Positions 47,419-58,100 of a stretch of DNA of 64,000 nt are shown here, one piece after another; position 1 is the stretch's first letter; each line of letters opens with the position of its first letter. The position numbers were made by a program, and so were the translations under genes. Under the pieces are notes generated by a model. It searched no databases. It had not been told where the DNA came from and worked only from the letters and a program-made list of their open reading frames with translations. The stretch is from the NCBI GenBank assembly GCA_028554645.1, contig JAQOOI010000080.1, positions 248,001 to 312,000 of the forward strand, given 5' to 3'. This stretch comes from Omphalotus guepiniiformis (Eukaryota; Basidiomycota; Agaricomycetes; Agaricales; Omphalotaceae).

Positions 47419-47495
47419 CTCCCTGGCTGGGAGTCGAACCCAGCTTTCGCGCGAACCATGACAGGCGCGTGTACTAACCGATATACTACCAGGGA
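47419..47495 (-). tRNA. tRNA-Asp (GUC anticodon) with an apparent 5-nt intron
   Basis: 77 nt on the minus strand, 47495 to 47419. Acceptor stem TCCCTGG/CCAGGGA, discriminator G, D arm GTA...TAC, T arm CTGGG TTCGACT CCCAG. The anticodon stem CGCGC/GCGCG encloses 12 nt, CTGTCATGGTTC, where a normal loop has 7 (CTGTCAC). Removing TGGTT after base 37 gives a standard 72-nt tRNA-Asp with anticodon GTC. The intron position (37/38) is the canonical nuclear one but five bases is unusually short. Confidence 0.9.
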
Positions 47496-47634
47496 CATGT
47501 AAGTTGTTCTTTGATCCAACTTTGAACCATCGACAGGCGAAACTACCGCAAAATACGCAGGCAAGTATGTGTTGTTGACGAATCCATAGGCAAAAACAGA
47601 TGACCCAACAACGAGTATGCAAATCCATTACCCC

Positions 47635-48694
47635 TCACTCACAGTATCTCCGCTCACCAAAATCTCCCAGTCCAGGTATGATATATGCCTTCTCATTCAA
47701 CCCCTGGTCGATCCATCCTGTGATGACTTTCAGGTGCGGGTATTTCCCACAGAACGTTTTGAGGCCTTCAGGAGAAGCGATCTACATCAAAGGAGGCAAT
47801 GCAGTGAGGTGATGATGATGAGTGTAGATTGAGATGGTAGTCGAGACGTACGAGGTTGATGAAAATGATCCTCTCCTCTGGGACACCGTGTTCGATCAGA
47901 ACTTCAACGGCTTTCATGGCTGAGCCGCCCGTGGCTATACAGGCAATAATGTATCAGCTCTCTATGCTGATCTACCGAGAATGGAGAGCGTACCAAGCAT
48001 AGGATCGAGCAGTAGGACATAACGAGAGGCGATATCCTGTGGAAACTTGGAGTAAAACAATTTTGGTAGTGCAGTCTCCTCGTCCTGTCGCAAGATATAA
48101 TTGGAATGAATCAGATGGAGGTACGAAGAATTGGACAGAAATAGAGCCACGCACACGTTGGATGAGAATTTTCCCGATACGCACGCTCCGACAGACTTCC
48201 CGCAAGCCAGCCTCCATTGCCTGCAACGTCGATTGTTTCTACGCAAAGGACTTGCGAGAAGGAGTAGCATGACACACCTCGCCCGCACGTAAGATCGATA
48301 CACCACAAATCTTCCCCTCGAATCCTACACCGTCATATGTAGCACCCTACAAAAGAGACATCAGTCTAATCATCGCACGACCACCGCCAATCCATCTACT
48401 CGCCGTAGGAGTCACGACGCTCTTTTTCACCACAGGCAGATGATTCAACCCCTCCTCCACTAAAAGTCGTATAATTCGATCCGAATAGAACAAGAAATCA
48501 CCCCGAGATGTGTCCTTGTCTCGGATGATGGTAAACAGCGCTTCGAGCTGAGCTGTTTGAGGTAGAGTAAAGACCGATGCTGGAAGACACGAGTCGGGCG
48601 ACACGTTGCCAGTTGTGTCGCGTACAAGAGCATTCGATTGAAGAGATGGCTGAGGTGGGGGAACAGGCGGATGAGGTGTGGTTGTAGAGGACAT
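47635..48694 (-). CDS. FUR1: Uracil phosphoribosyltransferase
   Basis: Converts uracil and PRPP to UMP in the cytosol (pyrimidine salvage). Minus strand from ATG 48694 (MSSTTTPHPPVPPP) to TGA at 47637-47635 (RRYCE), with introns. Visible features are the N-terminal LFTIIRDKDTSRGDFLFYSDRIIRL block, SILRAGEAMEAGLRE, the PRPP-binding loop VLLLDPMLATGGSA (split by an intron near 47995-47940), and the C-terminal uracil-binding part VITGWIDQGLNEKAYIIPGLGDFGER. Length is normal for fungal enzymes (around 230 residues) apart from a Pro-rich N-terminus. It lies on the same strand as the NCS1 permease with only tRNA-Asp in between. Confidence 0.93.
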
Positions 48695-49797
48695 CGTTGA
48701 ACTTTACAGAGTCGTGAATAGCGTTTTATGTTTTAGTCGAAGTTTTTTTATCAGATGGCACGCGAGTCGCCAAGGACAAGAACTGCGAGTTAGAAGGCCT
48801 TTAATCTAGCCTCGAAGCTGGATATAATCTCGTTCAAAGAGATAGAATATAGTCATTTAATTCCAACAGACCTTAGCTTCAACAGTGGTAGCAGAGTGTA
48901 TGCGCTCAGGGGTGCCGGGGTACACTGTACAGTGCAGCATTGGTACATAAGTTACATAAGTGAGATACCACTCACGTGCACATCTAGAGCTGGTCCAGCT
49001 CAATCCAGGCTGGGTTTACCTTCTTCATCGTTTTCGTCCATCTTCTCGTCCAGAAATATGTTTGAACGGCATAAGATATGTATATATTGCGCAGACCTTC
49101 ATCGAATTATCGACACGTAACTGCTGCGTTGGCATCTTCCTCGAATGTCAGTTTATTCTGGACCCCCCTGGATAGGAACAACAAAACGATGGACGAAGGC
49201 AACGACCCTACCCCGACTTGTACGATTAAGATGAGACCATACGATATGCCATGACCCTTGATGACTTCTGGTGAGAAGATATCGCGTTAATTGTGTATTT
49301 CAGTCTCGGATAGGACCAAACGGAGTATAAGAAGTTCCTTGAACAAGACGGGCACGAAGGACCTACACTGCATTGTCAATCGAGCCTCAAGCCTCAGAAC
49401 CGGAGCGTTGCTGGGCGTAGGGGGTGCCGATGAGTTCTTGTCCCGATTCAAGTTAGTGGATCAACTACTCCGTTTCAACTTGCATATGTACGCCACAAGA
49501 CATCATTCGCGGTCAATGATCATCAGAGTAATGGATCATTACAGCCTCATCAAGAACGACTTCATATAGCTTCATATCCCGTCTTGTGTTGGACTCGAGG
49601 AATGGACTGATGGACGAGGAAGCAACGTAATCAGACAATCAGATTTTGGTACGCTTCTGTTGTCAGGTCTCGTGTTATATATATACCTAGCTGATGACAG
49701 TAATTATACTTAACCAGTCTGCACTGCAGAACCTGATTTCGTCTTTCACTTTCTACTCTGTCGGAGGCGAGCAGTGCTCGTTGGTGGTACCCAAGTA
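48695..49797. other. Intergenic, 1.1 kb
   Basis: No convincing ORF. It contains an inverted repeat GTACACTGTACAGTG near 48919-48933 and a TATATATATA core promoter motif near 49676-49686 about 115 bp before the next start codon. Confidence 0.45.
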
Positions 49798-51771
49798 ATG
49801 ACAGCAGCGACGACAACAGATTCATTGGACTTGGACAAGGTCGTCTCGCTCGAGGTTGGCGTGAGGCTCGTTACAGTACGTCTTCGTCTTATTGCCTGTG
49901 TGAAAATAGTATCACTCGCTTTACTTCTGATTGACTGATTGATATACCCCTCTCTGTCTGTAGTATGTTGCTGGTAAGATTTTCGTGCTTACAACCGAAC
50001 ATAATGGTGATAAAATCGTATTCTAGTTTCCTTCCTAGCGCTCTTGGTGTGTCCCGGAATGCAGCGAACGGAATCTAGAATTCTAAACGTAACCTCCGGA
50101 TTATGACAGATATATGACTGGGTCATATCGTTGGAACGAGAGGTGGTCGTGATCATTCATCATGTACGACCCCTGTTAAATTTACGCTCAGGTGGTCTAC
50201 GTCTGGTGCTCGCGATGGGGATTAGTCAAGATTCTGTACCTCATCAATCGATATTCACCGTTTGTGGACGTTGTCATAGCTGTTCAGGGTGCGTCGCATG
50301 CATAGTGCCAGTTGCGATTGATCCTTCTCCCGTTCGCTGATGCGTTAATACAGAGCGGCTGGATCCAAATCCCTCGGTATGTCTGACCCTCCGTGATGAT
50401 ATCCCGACAACGCTTTTGACGGATCAATATCATTATCGTAGACTTGCAGTACTCAATTATCATTCACCACGAGTGCGTCTTCATCTCCTGTGCTTTTCTT
50501 GATTCTCAAGAGAGCCCCCGAGTGGGCATTTAGTCTTCGCTGGCTTTGGGATCGGGATATCTGCACGTGTGTATCACCTGTTCTGGTTTGACCTCTGAGA
50601 CTAACCGCAGACAAACATATCAAGTCATTTTAATGCTACGTACGTACTGGATGTACAACAAATCCAGAAAAATTCTAGCGCTCTTTACTTTTTCATGGAT
50701 TGTGAGTTTCTATACTTATTGTTATTCCTCTCGAGAATACATTGCTTATCCAGCCCGCGATCGTCTCTTTAGGCTATTAGTGCTGCGTGTATATGGGCCA
50801 TCTTTCGTTATACACATTCCTTTCAATCAGGTTCATCAACTTTTCATAAGATTGCACAGCTGCCAGCGTTTACTCATTGAATTGCTTGAGCAGGAGAACA
50901 ACTTCCATCTTCAGATTCTCAAAGTTCTCTACCATCTGATTGTTATCTCATGAGCGCTTCTTTAATCGGACTCGTTTGTTACGTTTCCCTTCTCGGTGGT
51001 GAAACTGGTGAGGCATGCTGGTTTCAATCAGCTAACTGTTCCGTGCTTAACCTGTTCCTCGGGGCGCATAGTCGTTATGTTGCTTACTATTTGGAAAGCG
51101 TTCGATGCATGTATGTAATTAGATTCATTCATTTCATTTTTGCATTGTTTCACTAATACTCATCATCGCAACGCATACCGCCATCAAGGCTATCGATACA
51201 TCGATCTGGTGGACGTGGTATATCGCGAAGGTCAGTGACATATATGCGTTCCGTTACTTCCGACGGCGTAGTGAAACATTTGCATGTAGGAATTCTTTAT
51301 TATCTGTACATCTACCGTAAGTTATTCCTTCCACCGCCTCAATGGAAGGCTCTCAGTTGACCACATATGCGGTCGGAACAGCGATCACTATTGCCAATGT
51401 GGTAGCACTATTCACCGCTCCGGTAAGCAGTCATCTATTTCCAGTTGCGAATTCAATATATGTTTGCTGAGAATTGTTTCCGAATTGACTTTTGTTGTGT
51501 GTCGCCAGAGTGGGCCGGCAGCCAGTCTCAATCTGTAAGTGTTTGATGTCGCAAAGAGGTTAAATGAAACAATTGATGAATGATACTCTCATCTCACAGA
51601 CCGCTCCGGGTGCTGCACTCAATTCTCTGTTGTCGGTTGGTGATACATGTTCGAGTTGTGACGGAGAAGATATGCATGGCCAACTCGGAGTCTCCGGAGA
51701 TCTTACCGCCTATAGTGATCGATGCGCCTCGGCACTCACTACAAAAGGAATATGCTGTGTATAACGTATAG
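49798..51771 (+). CDS. DUF6533 seven-helix-type membrane protein, intact copy
   Basis: Starts at ATG 49798 (MTAATTTDSLDLDKVVSLEVG), with about ten short introns, ending at 51771. The DUF6533 signature is rebuilt across splice sites: YVAVSFLALL, IYDWVISLERE, VVYVWCSRWGLVKILYLINRYSPFVDVVIAVQ. Downstream helices include VILMLRTYWMYNKSRKILALFTFSWI, a segment around SASLIGLVCYVSLL, AITIANVVALFTAP and PLRVLHSILCCRLVIHVRVV at the C-terminus. This is a large basidiomycete membrane-protein family without known function. Base composition is ordinary with normal CpG content, unlike its relative at 54.3-56.1 kb. Confidence 0.7.
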
Positions 51772-52260
51772 CTGTATCCTCTACAGATGTATTGAGACCT
51801 GATAAGAATAGAGTTGCTAGCATCATCCGGGATTGGCGGGAACACCATGGCTGAATTTTGCACTCTCGGTTGCCAACATGGCAGTGCTTCTTAGAGCACC
51901 AGTCCGAGAATAAGCCACCGTAGCTTTTGTTCTCGTTTCACTATTCTCACTAGTGTTTGAATCTAGCCTGGGCTAAACATACCTGATGGATACGTCACCG
52001 TCGTGCTTATGTCCTCTCTGAATGGGCAACGAATGTGCTCATGGCCGCCCTCTTTTCTTCAAATGAACCTTTGCGAGTTATCATGATTGCACTCAGTCTG
52101 TCTGACGCAGGATAGTCATCCGCGTAGTCGTACATTTGCATGTTTCAGGCACTTTCTTCTCAGGATAGACAATACCAATGAAATTCAACGTGCTCTATAC
52201 GTGCAAGGAAACAAAATGTAGCGCATGTCGTGGTCAACTTTCCCATCTAGAAACTGTGAA
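51772..52260. other. Convergent intergenic region
   Basis: Between the DUF6533 gene (+) and the methyltransferase gene (-). No feature recognised. Confidence 0.5.
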
Positions 52261-53122
52261 TTAAGATTGAGCTGGATGAAATATTTCATCTTCGCGGTAC
52301 GTTTCGTTCGTTTTTGCATTAGATCGGCTCGCATTCGCGTATATCAAGTCCGTGAAGGGACTTCATCGACCATAAATACAATCACGCAAGTGAAAACCCA
52401 AGAGAAGCTCACCTCTCGTAACGTAAAGCAATACGGTAAGTCAGATGAACATACAGAGCAATCAGCAAACCCGCGGGACGTTCGTACCTTCAAGCCAAAC
52501 AGTGGTTTATTACAATGACCTGAAACGCATGAATTCAAATAACTCACCATAAAGCGGCTCCAACAAAGCACATTGTGCTGCCGACGTACATCGGGTTATC
52601 CAAAACGTTGAAGGGAAAGCAAGTCACTCGTTTTTCTTTCACAATGCCAAAGTAGTCTCCGTTATACGTCCCGTAGAAACCGAGCGCAAGAAATGACGTG
52701 AAGACGAGGAAGTTGCCGCCACCGAATATCATCCATGCTAAAATGTATTGTATCGCAAAAGGTAGAGGATACTTGGGCTGCGCATGAAGGGCGATCTTAT
52801 AACTGGGGTGAATTTTGTTTTGCTCAGGATTGGTTAAACAATGGAGAGTGGCACGCACATTACATCTCGCAAGAGGCCTGCAGCGAATATAGTTAGCCCT
52901 AACATTGTACATCCCACTCGAGCGCCAACAAGCCTCGTTAATGTTTTGTTCTGATACTCTGAAAGACATTCATTCGTGTTATAGTATCACTGCTCTCGAT
53001 GACCAGGAGACTCACCATTTCGACCGACAATGTTCCACATCAAACGGGCTAGAAGCAATCGAGACCAGACATAGATAAAGCGAAGGTTGAGTTGGATCGA
53101 TTAATGAGGTGAGCGAACTCAT
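52261..53122 (-). CDS. OPI3: Phosphatidyl-N-methylethanolamine N-methyltransferase (PEMT/OPI3 type), possible frameshift
   Basis: ER-membrane enzyme of phosphatidylcholine synthesis, using S-adenosylmethionine. Minus strand, ATG 53122 ([15 protein letters not shown]) to TAA 52263-52261. Family blocks: [77 protein letters not shown] (the CHO2/OPI3 substrate and SAM region) and the C-terminal [11 protein letters not shown]. Four introns are clear. One anomaly: between [13 protein letters not shown] and MWNIV the frame slips by one base near 53040 (TTTGATG), in a place with no good intron. Either a 1-nt indel (mutation or assembly error) or an unusual 70-bp intron with donor GTTCGC removes the preceding block. 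Confidence 0.82.
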
Positions 53123-54321
53123 GAATAGAGGTGAGGAAACCAGAGAAGACCACGTCCAAAACAGCCTGTAGAATGCGGGTCAAGCTAATTTATGGCCGCG
53201 ATTGCAACCATGCACAGACAGGCATGCTTTTAACGTAAATTTCTAGCGGCCAGCAGCAAGCTGGCACATCAGTCGCCCACAAAGATCATTCTGACTTATG
53301 AAGGCTTGTGGGGGACACATAAGAGGTGATCATGATATAACCCGACCAATCACTGGCACGAGAGATTGCTTAGCTAAAACAAGCATGTTAATATTGTTAG
53401 AAAGGATGGCTGCATTCCCAGCATCAACGAGGCTGCTCGGGGGAAGGAAGGAGGAAGTTTTTAAGGAAGCAAGCATAAATGATGAGAGTTACATAAAAAG
53501 TCCATGGAGGCGGAGTGGAGCTCGTCTGGAAGTGCCGGAGCGTAGGAGTAGTAACGGCAGGCATTTACTCTGTGGGCGATCTGTGGGCGAAATCCTACTC
53601 CGAATGCTACCTGTAACAACGAGCGTTGCCTCTCCAGAGCTCCAGCACGGACCCACATGGATACGTTGTCGCTTGTGGGTCACAGTGTACTGTGAAGGCG
53701 AATGATACAGTACACATCTTCTGGATACATCATAGCTAATGAATTTGAATTGTCTACTAGGGGGGGTTTTGTACTACCTGTTGACTTACCCGGATAGGAT
53801 ATGCCTCTTGGAAACTATCAGTTGATATGCAGAAGCAATTACAATTGCCAATGTGGTTTTATTGCTTGCTCATTCTGTAAGAAGACATCTAGTTTCAAAA
53901 TTTTAGTATCAGCAAAAACTTATTTATTTATGAGGACTTGGAACCACTACTCTCAAGTGTAAATGCTGTACTCAAATTTGGGCTGTGATTCATGTGGATA
54001 AAAGAGATATGCGAATCAACTCAGAATCCCAGATATCCTTGCTAACCATAGTAATGAAGTATCTGGACCTACAGAACACATAATCATTTTTCTGAACACA
54101 AACAGTGTTGCTATATATCTCTGATAGATCAAACAACTTTATATAATGATCATCATTAGGATATTTCTTCTGTGAACTAGTCCAATGAAGGCATTGCTTC
54201 CATTCAGTAGCACATGCAACCTGATATTCCCATTTTCTGTCTGTGACAATATGTTATAAAGAGCACTCTAAGAAATGCAGAGTAAGAAAAGTTCACTTCA
54301 CATCTCTCTTCTAATTATTGC
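53123..54321. other. Intergenic with a remnant of the DUF6533 gene
   Basis: 1.2 kb. The first half has no gene. Its short plus-strand ORF at 53298-53705 has no conserved features. From about 53760 the sequence turns AT-rich and at 53831-53900 carries a fragment of the DUF6533 gene (see separate entry). Confidence 0.5.
53810..53900 (+). pseudogene. Fragment of a DUF6533 gene
   Basis: GCAATTACAATTGCCAATGT here corresponds to 51390 onwards in the intact gene and to 55752 onwards in the decaying copy, both encoding AITIAN. The match extends upstream (GTTGA) and into the following splice donor (GTAAG). The remainder of the gene is missing, so this is a relic. Confidence 0.6.
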
Positions 54322-56083
54322 TATGGACACATTGATTGTGGAATCTCGGCTTCAGATTGTAACAGTATGTCTATTGATATAGTTATTGATTCTATTACTG
54401 ATTGTTTTCTGCTTACTTATACTAGTATGTCAAAGGTGAATTGAGATTCTATCCATCTTCATAGCTGTTTTCATCTCTATGACTTTGCAGTTTCTTTCCT
54501 TACACTGCTGGTATTGTCTGGAATAGTTCCCTACAATGACTATTTATACTCAAAGTCTTTTGCTTTAGGTATATGACTGGTTTATATCACTAAACCAGGA
54601 GGTACTACTTCTTCCTTCTATGCCTACTTTCTACTTAGTATATGCTTACCCAAACTAGATCACATATATGTGGAAGTCAAAGTGGTCTATTGTCAAATTG
54701 CTTTATATAATCACCAGATACACTCCTTTCATTGACACAACAATTGCTATGATAGGTATGGCCAGCTGGATGTGTCTCAATATGTATTCATACTCATGTC
54801 TTTTGGTATTCCAGAATACATTAATCCTTATGCTGGTCATATGGTGAGATTTTCTACTTGATTGTCTTTCAGTAAGACCTATTAGATGGATGATTGGTTC
54901 TAGGACTGTGATAAAACTATGACTTTCAACACTTGTACTAGTCCACATATCAAGCTCAGTAGGATGCTATTCTAATCTTTTCCTGCTCTAGTTTTTTCTG
55001 GAACTGGCATTGGAATAGCTGAAGGTAAATAAAGATGCCTTGTTTAGTTGATTTACTTTTGTGCTCATTTATGATCTTAGTTATACTAATCCTAAGAGTA
55101 TACTCTATGTTCAACAATTCAAAAAAGATGCTAATATCACTTGGATTGTTTTGGATTGTATGTGGCTTCAATAAGTACACAAGCTCCAAAACTTGACTTT
55201 GATCAGGTCATTTCCATTGTTTGTATTTGGGCATCCAAGCAATGGACACAAATTTTTCACAGTAAGCTAGTAAAATCTACTGTGTTCTCTTTCACTTTGA
55301 AAACTTTCATGATTAATAGCTTCAACTCAATCCACATTGCCAAACATCCCTTCATGCTTACTCTCAAAGCCAAGCAGCATAGAGCTGGTCTGTTTCCTTG
55401 CTTTGCTAATTGGTGAGTTTGGTATGTGTCATTGCCAGATGGATGAAATTGATTTTGTCTGATGTTTTTTTAAGTTATTGTATTACTCTCATTATGGAAA
55501 GCCTTTCGGATATGTAGGTCTCAAGTTAAATTCTTTGAGCTGCATCAATCAAGATCTTACTTAGACTACAATACAACTGCTCACACAACTCTCCTATGGA
55601 CATTCTACTGTGATGGTAAGCTACATACTTCCAGGTTTCAGACATCTAGTTCTCTGACCATACCAGGTTTACTATTTTATATTTGCATTTTGTGTATGTC
55701 ATGTGCTGGTAAGTTATAATAAGAAGTGCTGACTTTATATCTTCAAAAACAGCAATCACAATTGCCAATATAACAATGCTTTATACAGCTCCAGTAGGCC
55801 TCTCTTATTTAATTATGTATTCATTGATTTACTTATCTTCCAAAATTTAGCCTGAGTTGTCACCATTGATGGAAACGTGAGTAGACTTTTTATTGGCAAT
55901 CATTAAGTAAAGGTTATGTTACATCCTTTAAACAGTCCTCTACGAGTCATACATTCAATTTGTTGTTGCCACCTGGTAACCCATCTTCGACAGGTTGCAG
56001 CAGGCAAGGATGATATAGATGATTCTGTAGTATCATTACCATTACACTTCAGAGACATGACCAGTGTGGATTCTGACAAGTAG
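54322..56083 (+). pseudogene. Second DUF6533 gene copy, CpG-depleted and probably decaying
   Basis: Homologous to the gene at 49798-51771 exon by exon: MDTLIVESRLQIVT, YVKVSFLTLL, VYDWFISLNQE, ITYMWKSKWSIVKLLYIITRYTPFIDTTIAM, NTLILML, AITIAN, and a C-terminal PLRVIHSICCCHLVTHLRQV ending VDSDK with TAG at 56081-56083. Several intron positions are shared. The conserved TYWMY-NKSRKILAL region has an insertion and then an in-frame TGA near 54921, so the coding sequence seems broken there. Preservation elsewhere suggests recent decay, or unrecognised introns keep it alive. Composition (almost no CpG, high AT) differs sharply from the intact relative. Confidence 0.6.
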
Positions 56084-56492
56084 GACTATGAGTACTTACA
56101 GATTGTGTATATATGATGATTCCACTCTGATACAATTGGTCAACTGTCTGAGTAGCAGCCAATTTTCGAGAGTAAAGCCACATCTTGAGAAGATGAAGCG
56201 AAGAATATGGGAGGGGCCATTATGCTCCATTATGCCACTTAAATTCATCATTCATTCCGAGTCAACACATTGTTTCGAGTCTGAGACGGCAATGTTTCGC
56301 CGGCCGAACAAGGGGGCCGCCGGAGCGGACTTGAAGCCCCTTTCGGAAAACATTGCATAACACCGCCAACACCCCACCTTGTTCCTCCACCATCACTTTA
56401 TTCACTTCATCTCCACGAACCACGATACCCTTAGCCTTGCAATACCCTTAAAGTCTTGCTCTTTTCCCTGAATTCTTCGTTTACAAGCGTCG
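56084..56492. other. Intergenic, Sec14 promoter region
   Basis: 409 bp. Composition returns to normal here: a GC-rich stretch with many CpG sites at 56285-56345 marks the boundary, then a pyrimidine-rich leader before the Sec14 ATG. Confidence 0.5.
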
Positions 56493-57649
56493 ATGTCTGC
56501 AGAAGTAGCACCCACTCAGGCTAGTGCCAGTGCCCTCCCCGAGGGCATCACGGACCCGAATTATAAACCTCTACCTGGGCGCCTCGGGAATCTGACTGTC
56601 CCGCAGCAGCATGCGCTTGACAAGCTCAAGAAGGAGCTGAAGGAGGAAGGCTTATTTGTTGAGGAGAGGATGGACGATGCTACTTTGTTGAGGTGAGTTT
56701 GTGCGTTCCTTCTTAGATAGGAGAAGAGCGAGGTCGTGTGAGGCTGGTGATTGAGGGATCTTGTGCTGTATTTGACTGACTGTGATTTTCTGATTTGAAG
56801 GTTCCTTCGCGCGAGGAAGTTTGACGTTGCTTTGGCCAAGGAGATGATTCTTTCTTGCGAGAAATGGAGAAAAGAGTTTGGCGTTGACGAGTTAAACAAG
56901 TGAGTCGTGTGCTGTCGTACCTTCCGTTCTTCCTTTCTTTGCTGACGTTCGTGCTATTTGATAGAAACTTTGATTTTAAAGAAAAGGAAGAGGTAGACAA
57001 GTATTATCCCCAATACTATCACAAAATGGACAAGGTGCGCAGCTTCGCTTTTTCTTTCTTCCGCAGTCAGGCTCAATTTCTCCTATCTTCACAGGATGGT
57101 CGCCCAGTATATATCGAACACCTTGGCAGGCTCGATATCAAGGCGTTGTACGCTTGCACGACACAAGAGCGTCAACTCCAGCGCCTTGTCTGGGAGTACG
57201 AGAAATTCATCACTTCTCGTCTACCCGCATGTTCCGCAGCCGTCGGCCACCCAGTCGAAACTTCTTGCACTATCCTTGACTTACAAAACGTCTCCCTCTC
57301 CAACTTCTACCGTGTCAAAGACTACGTTTTCGAAGCAGCTTCCATTGGTCAGAACAGGTATCCCGAGTGCATGGGTAAATTCTACATCATCAATGCGCCT
57401 TGGCTGTTCAATGGTGTCTGGACGATAATTAAGCCGTGGTTGGACGAAGTGACTGTGGCGAAGATAGATATTCTTGGGAGTGGGTATAAGGAGAAGCTGT
57501 TGGCGCAGATTCCGAAGGAGAATTTGCCGAAAGAATTGGGTGGGACGTGTACTTGCGAGGGTGGGTGCTCGTTGAGTGATTCTGGTCCGTGGAGTGAGGG
57601 GAAGTGGAAGGAAATAGAGGAAAAGTTGGTGAATGGGGCTGCGGCTTAG
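56493..57649 (+). CDS. SEC14: Sec14-type phosphatidylinositol/phosphatidylcholine transfer protein
   Basis: Exons 56493-56692, 56801-56899, 56965-57034 and 57095-57649, giving 307 residues. The N-terminal CRAL-TRIO-N helix bundle has [12 protein letters not shown] and [19 protein letters not shown]. The CRAL-TRIO lipid-binding domain has [29 protein letters not shown], the gating region [21 protein letters not shown] and [16 protein letters not shown]. The tail [15 protein letters not shown] is typical. The protein exchanges phosphatidylinositol and phosphatidylcholine and supports Golgi secretion. Length and motif order match yeast Sec14 closely, so a housekeeping role is likely. Confidence 0.92.
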
Positions 57650-58100
57650 TATGATGGATGCTGCGCGTCCGCGAGGCGATTGCAACACTGAATAAGAGGG
57701 ACATTGAGCAGGTACTTAGATGATGTGTTAACGGCTATACTTCTACACCACTAATTGCATACATTCGAACGATGGTGAAAGATAAACTGTTTTCGTGCGA
57801 TTTTAATATTTATCACTTATTCCAATGAATATCATACCATACGAGCAAGTGAATTTTTCATTCAATAATGTTCAATACGAGCAAAAGTTGGTGAAGCAAA
57901 GTGACCTGGATTTACCAGGATTTACCCCGGAGCACCGTCCCGGACCCTCCGCGGCCGAGTTTCTCCTTTCCTAGCTACCGTTAAGCGGCTATCTTCCTTT
58001 CTACCACCACTCGAAACTCCTTGTCTCTTCTATTCAGACCATTCGAATAGAATATTGATATCGACGCGTCTTGCAAGAAATTCCTATCGACAAAAATTCA
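57650..58100. other. Intergenic region
   Basis: 451 bp. A local direct repeat, GGATTTACC, occurs twice at about 57908-57927. No gene seen. Confidence 0.5.

Larger units (their letters stand above)
53800..56150. other. AT-rich, CpG-depleted tract
   Basis: By direct reading the dinucleotide CG is absent from about 54348 to 55506 and occurs only a handful of times between 53820 and 56060, while sequences on both sides are CpG-rich as in the rest of the window. TG and CA are abundant. The tract coincides with the remnant and the second DUF6533 copy. Confidence 0.85.

Noticed and set aside
53298..53705. 135-codon plus-strand ORF
   Set aside because: No conserved features, no splice context, and composition not different from other chance ORFs in the region.
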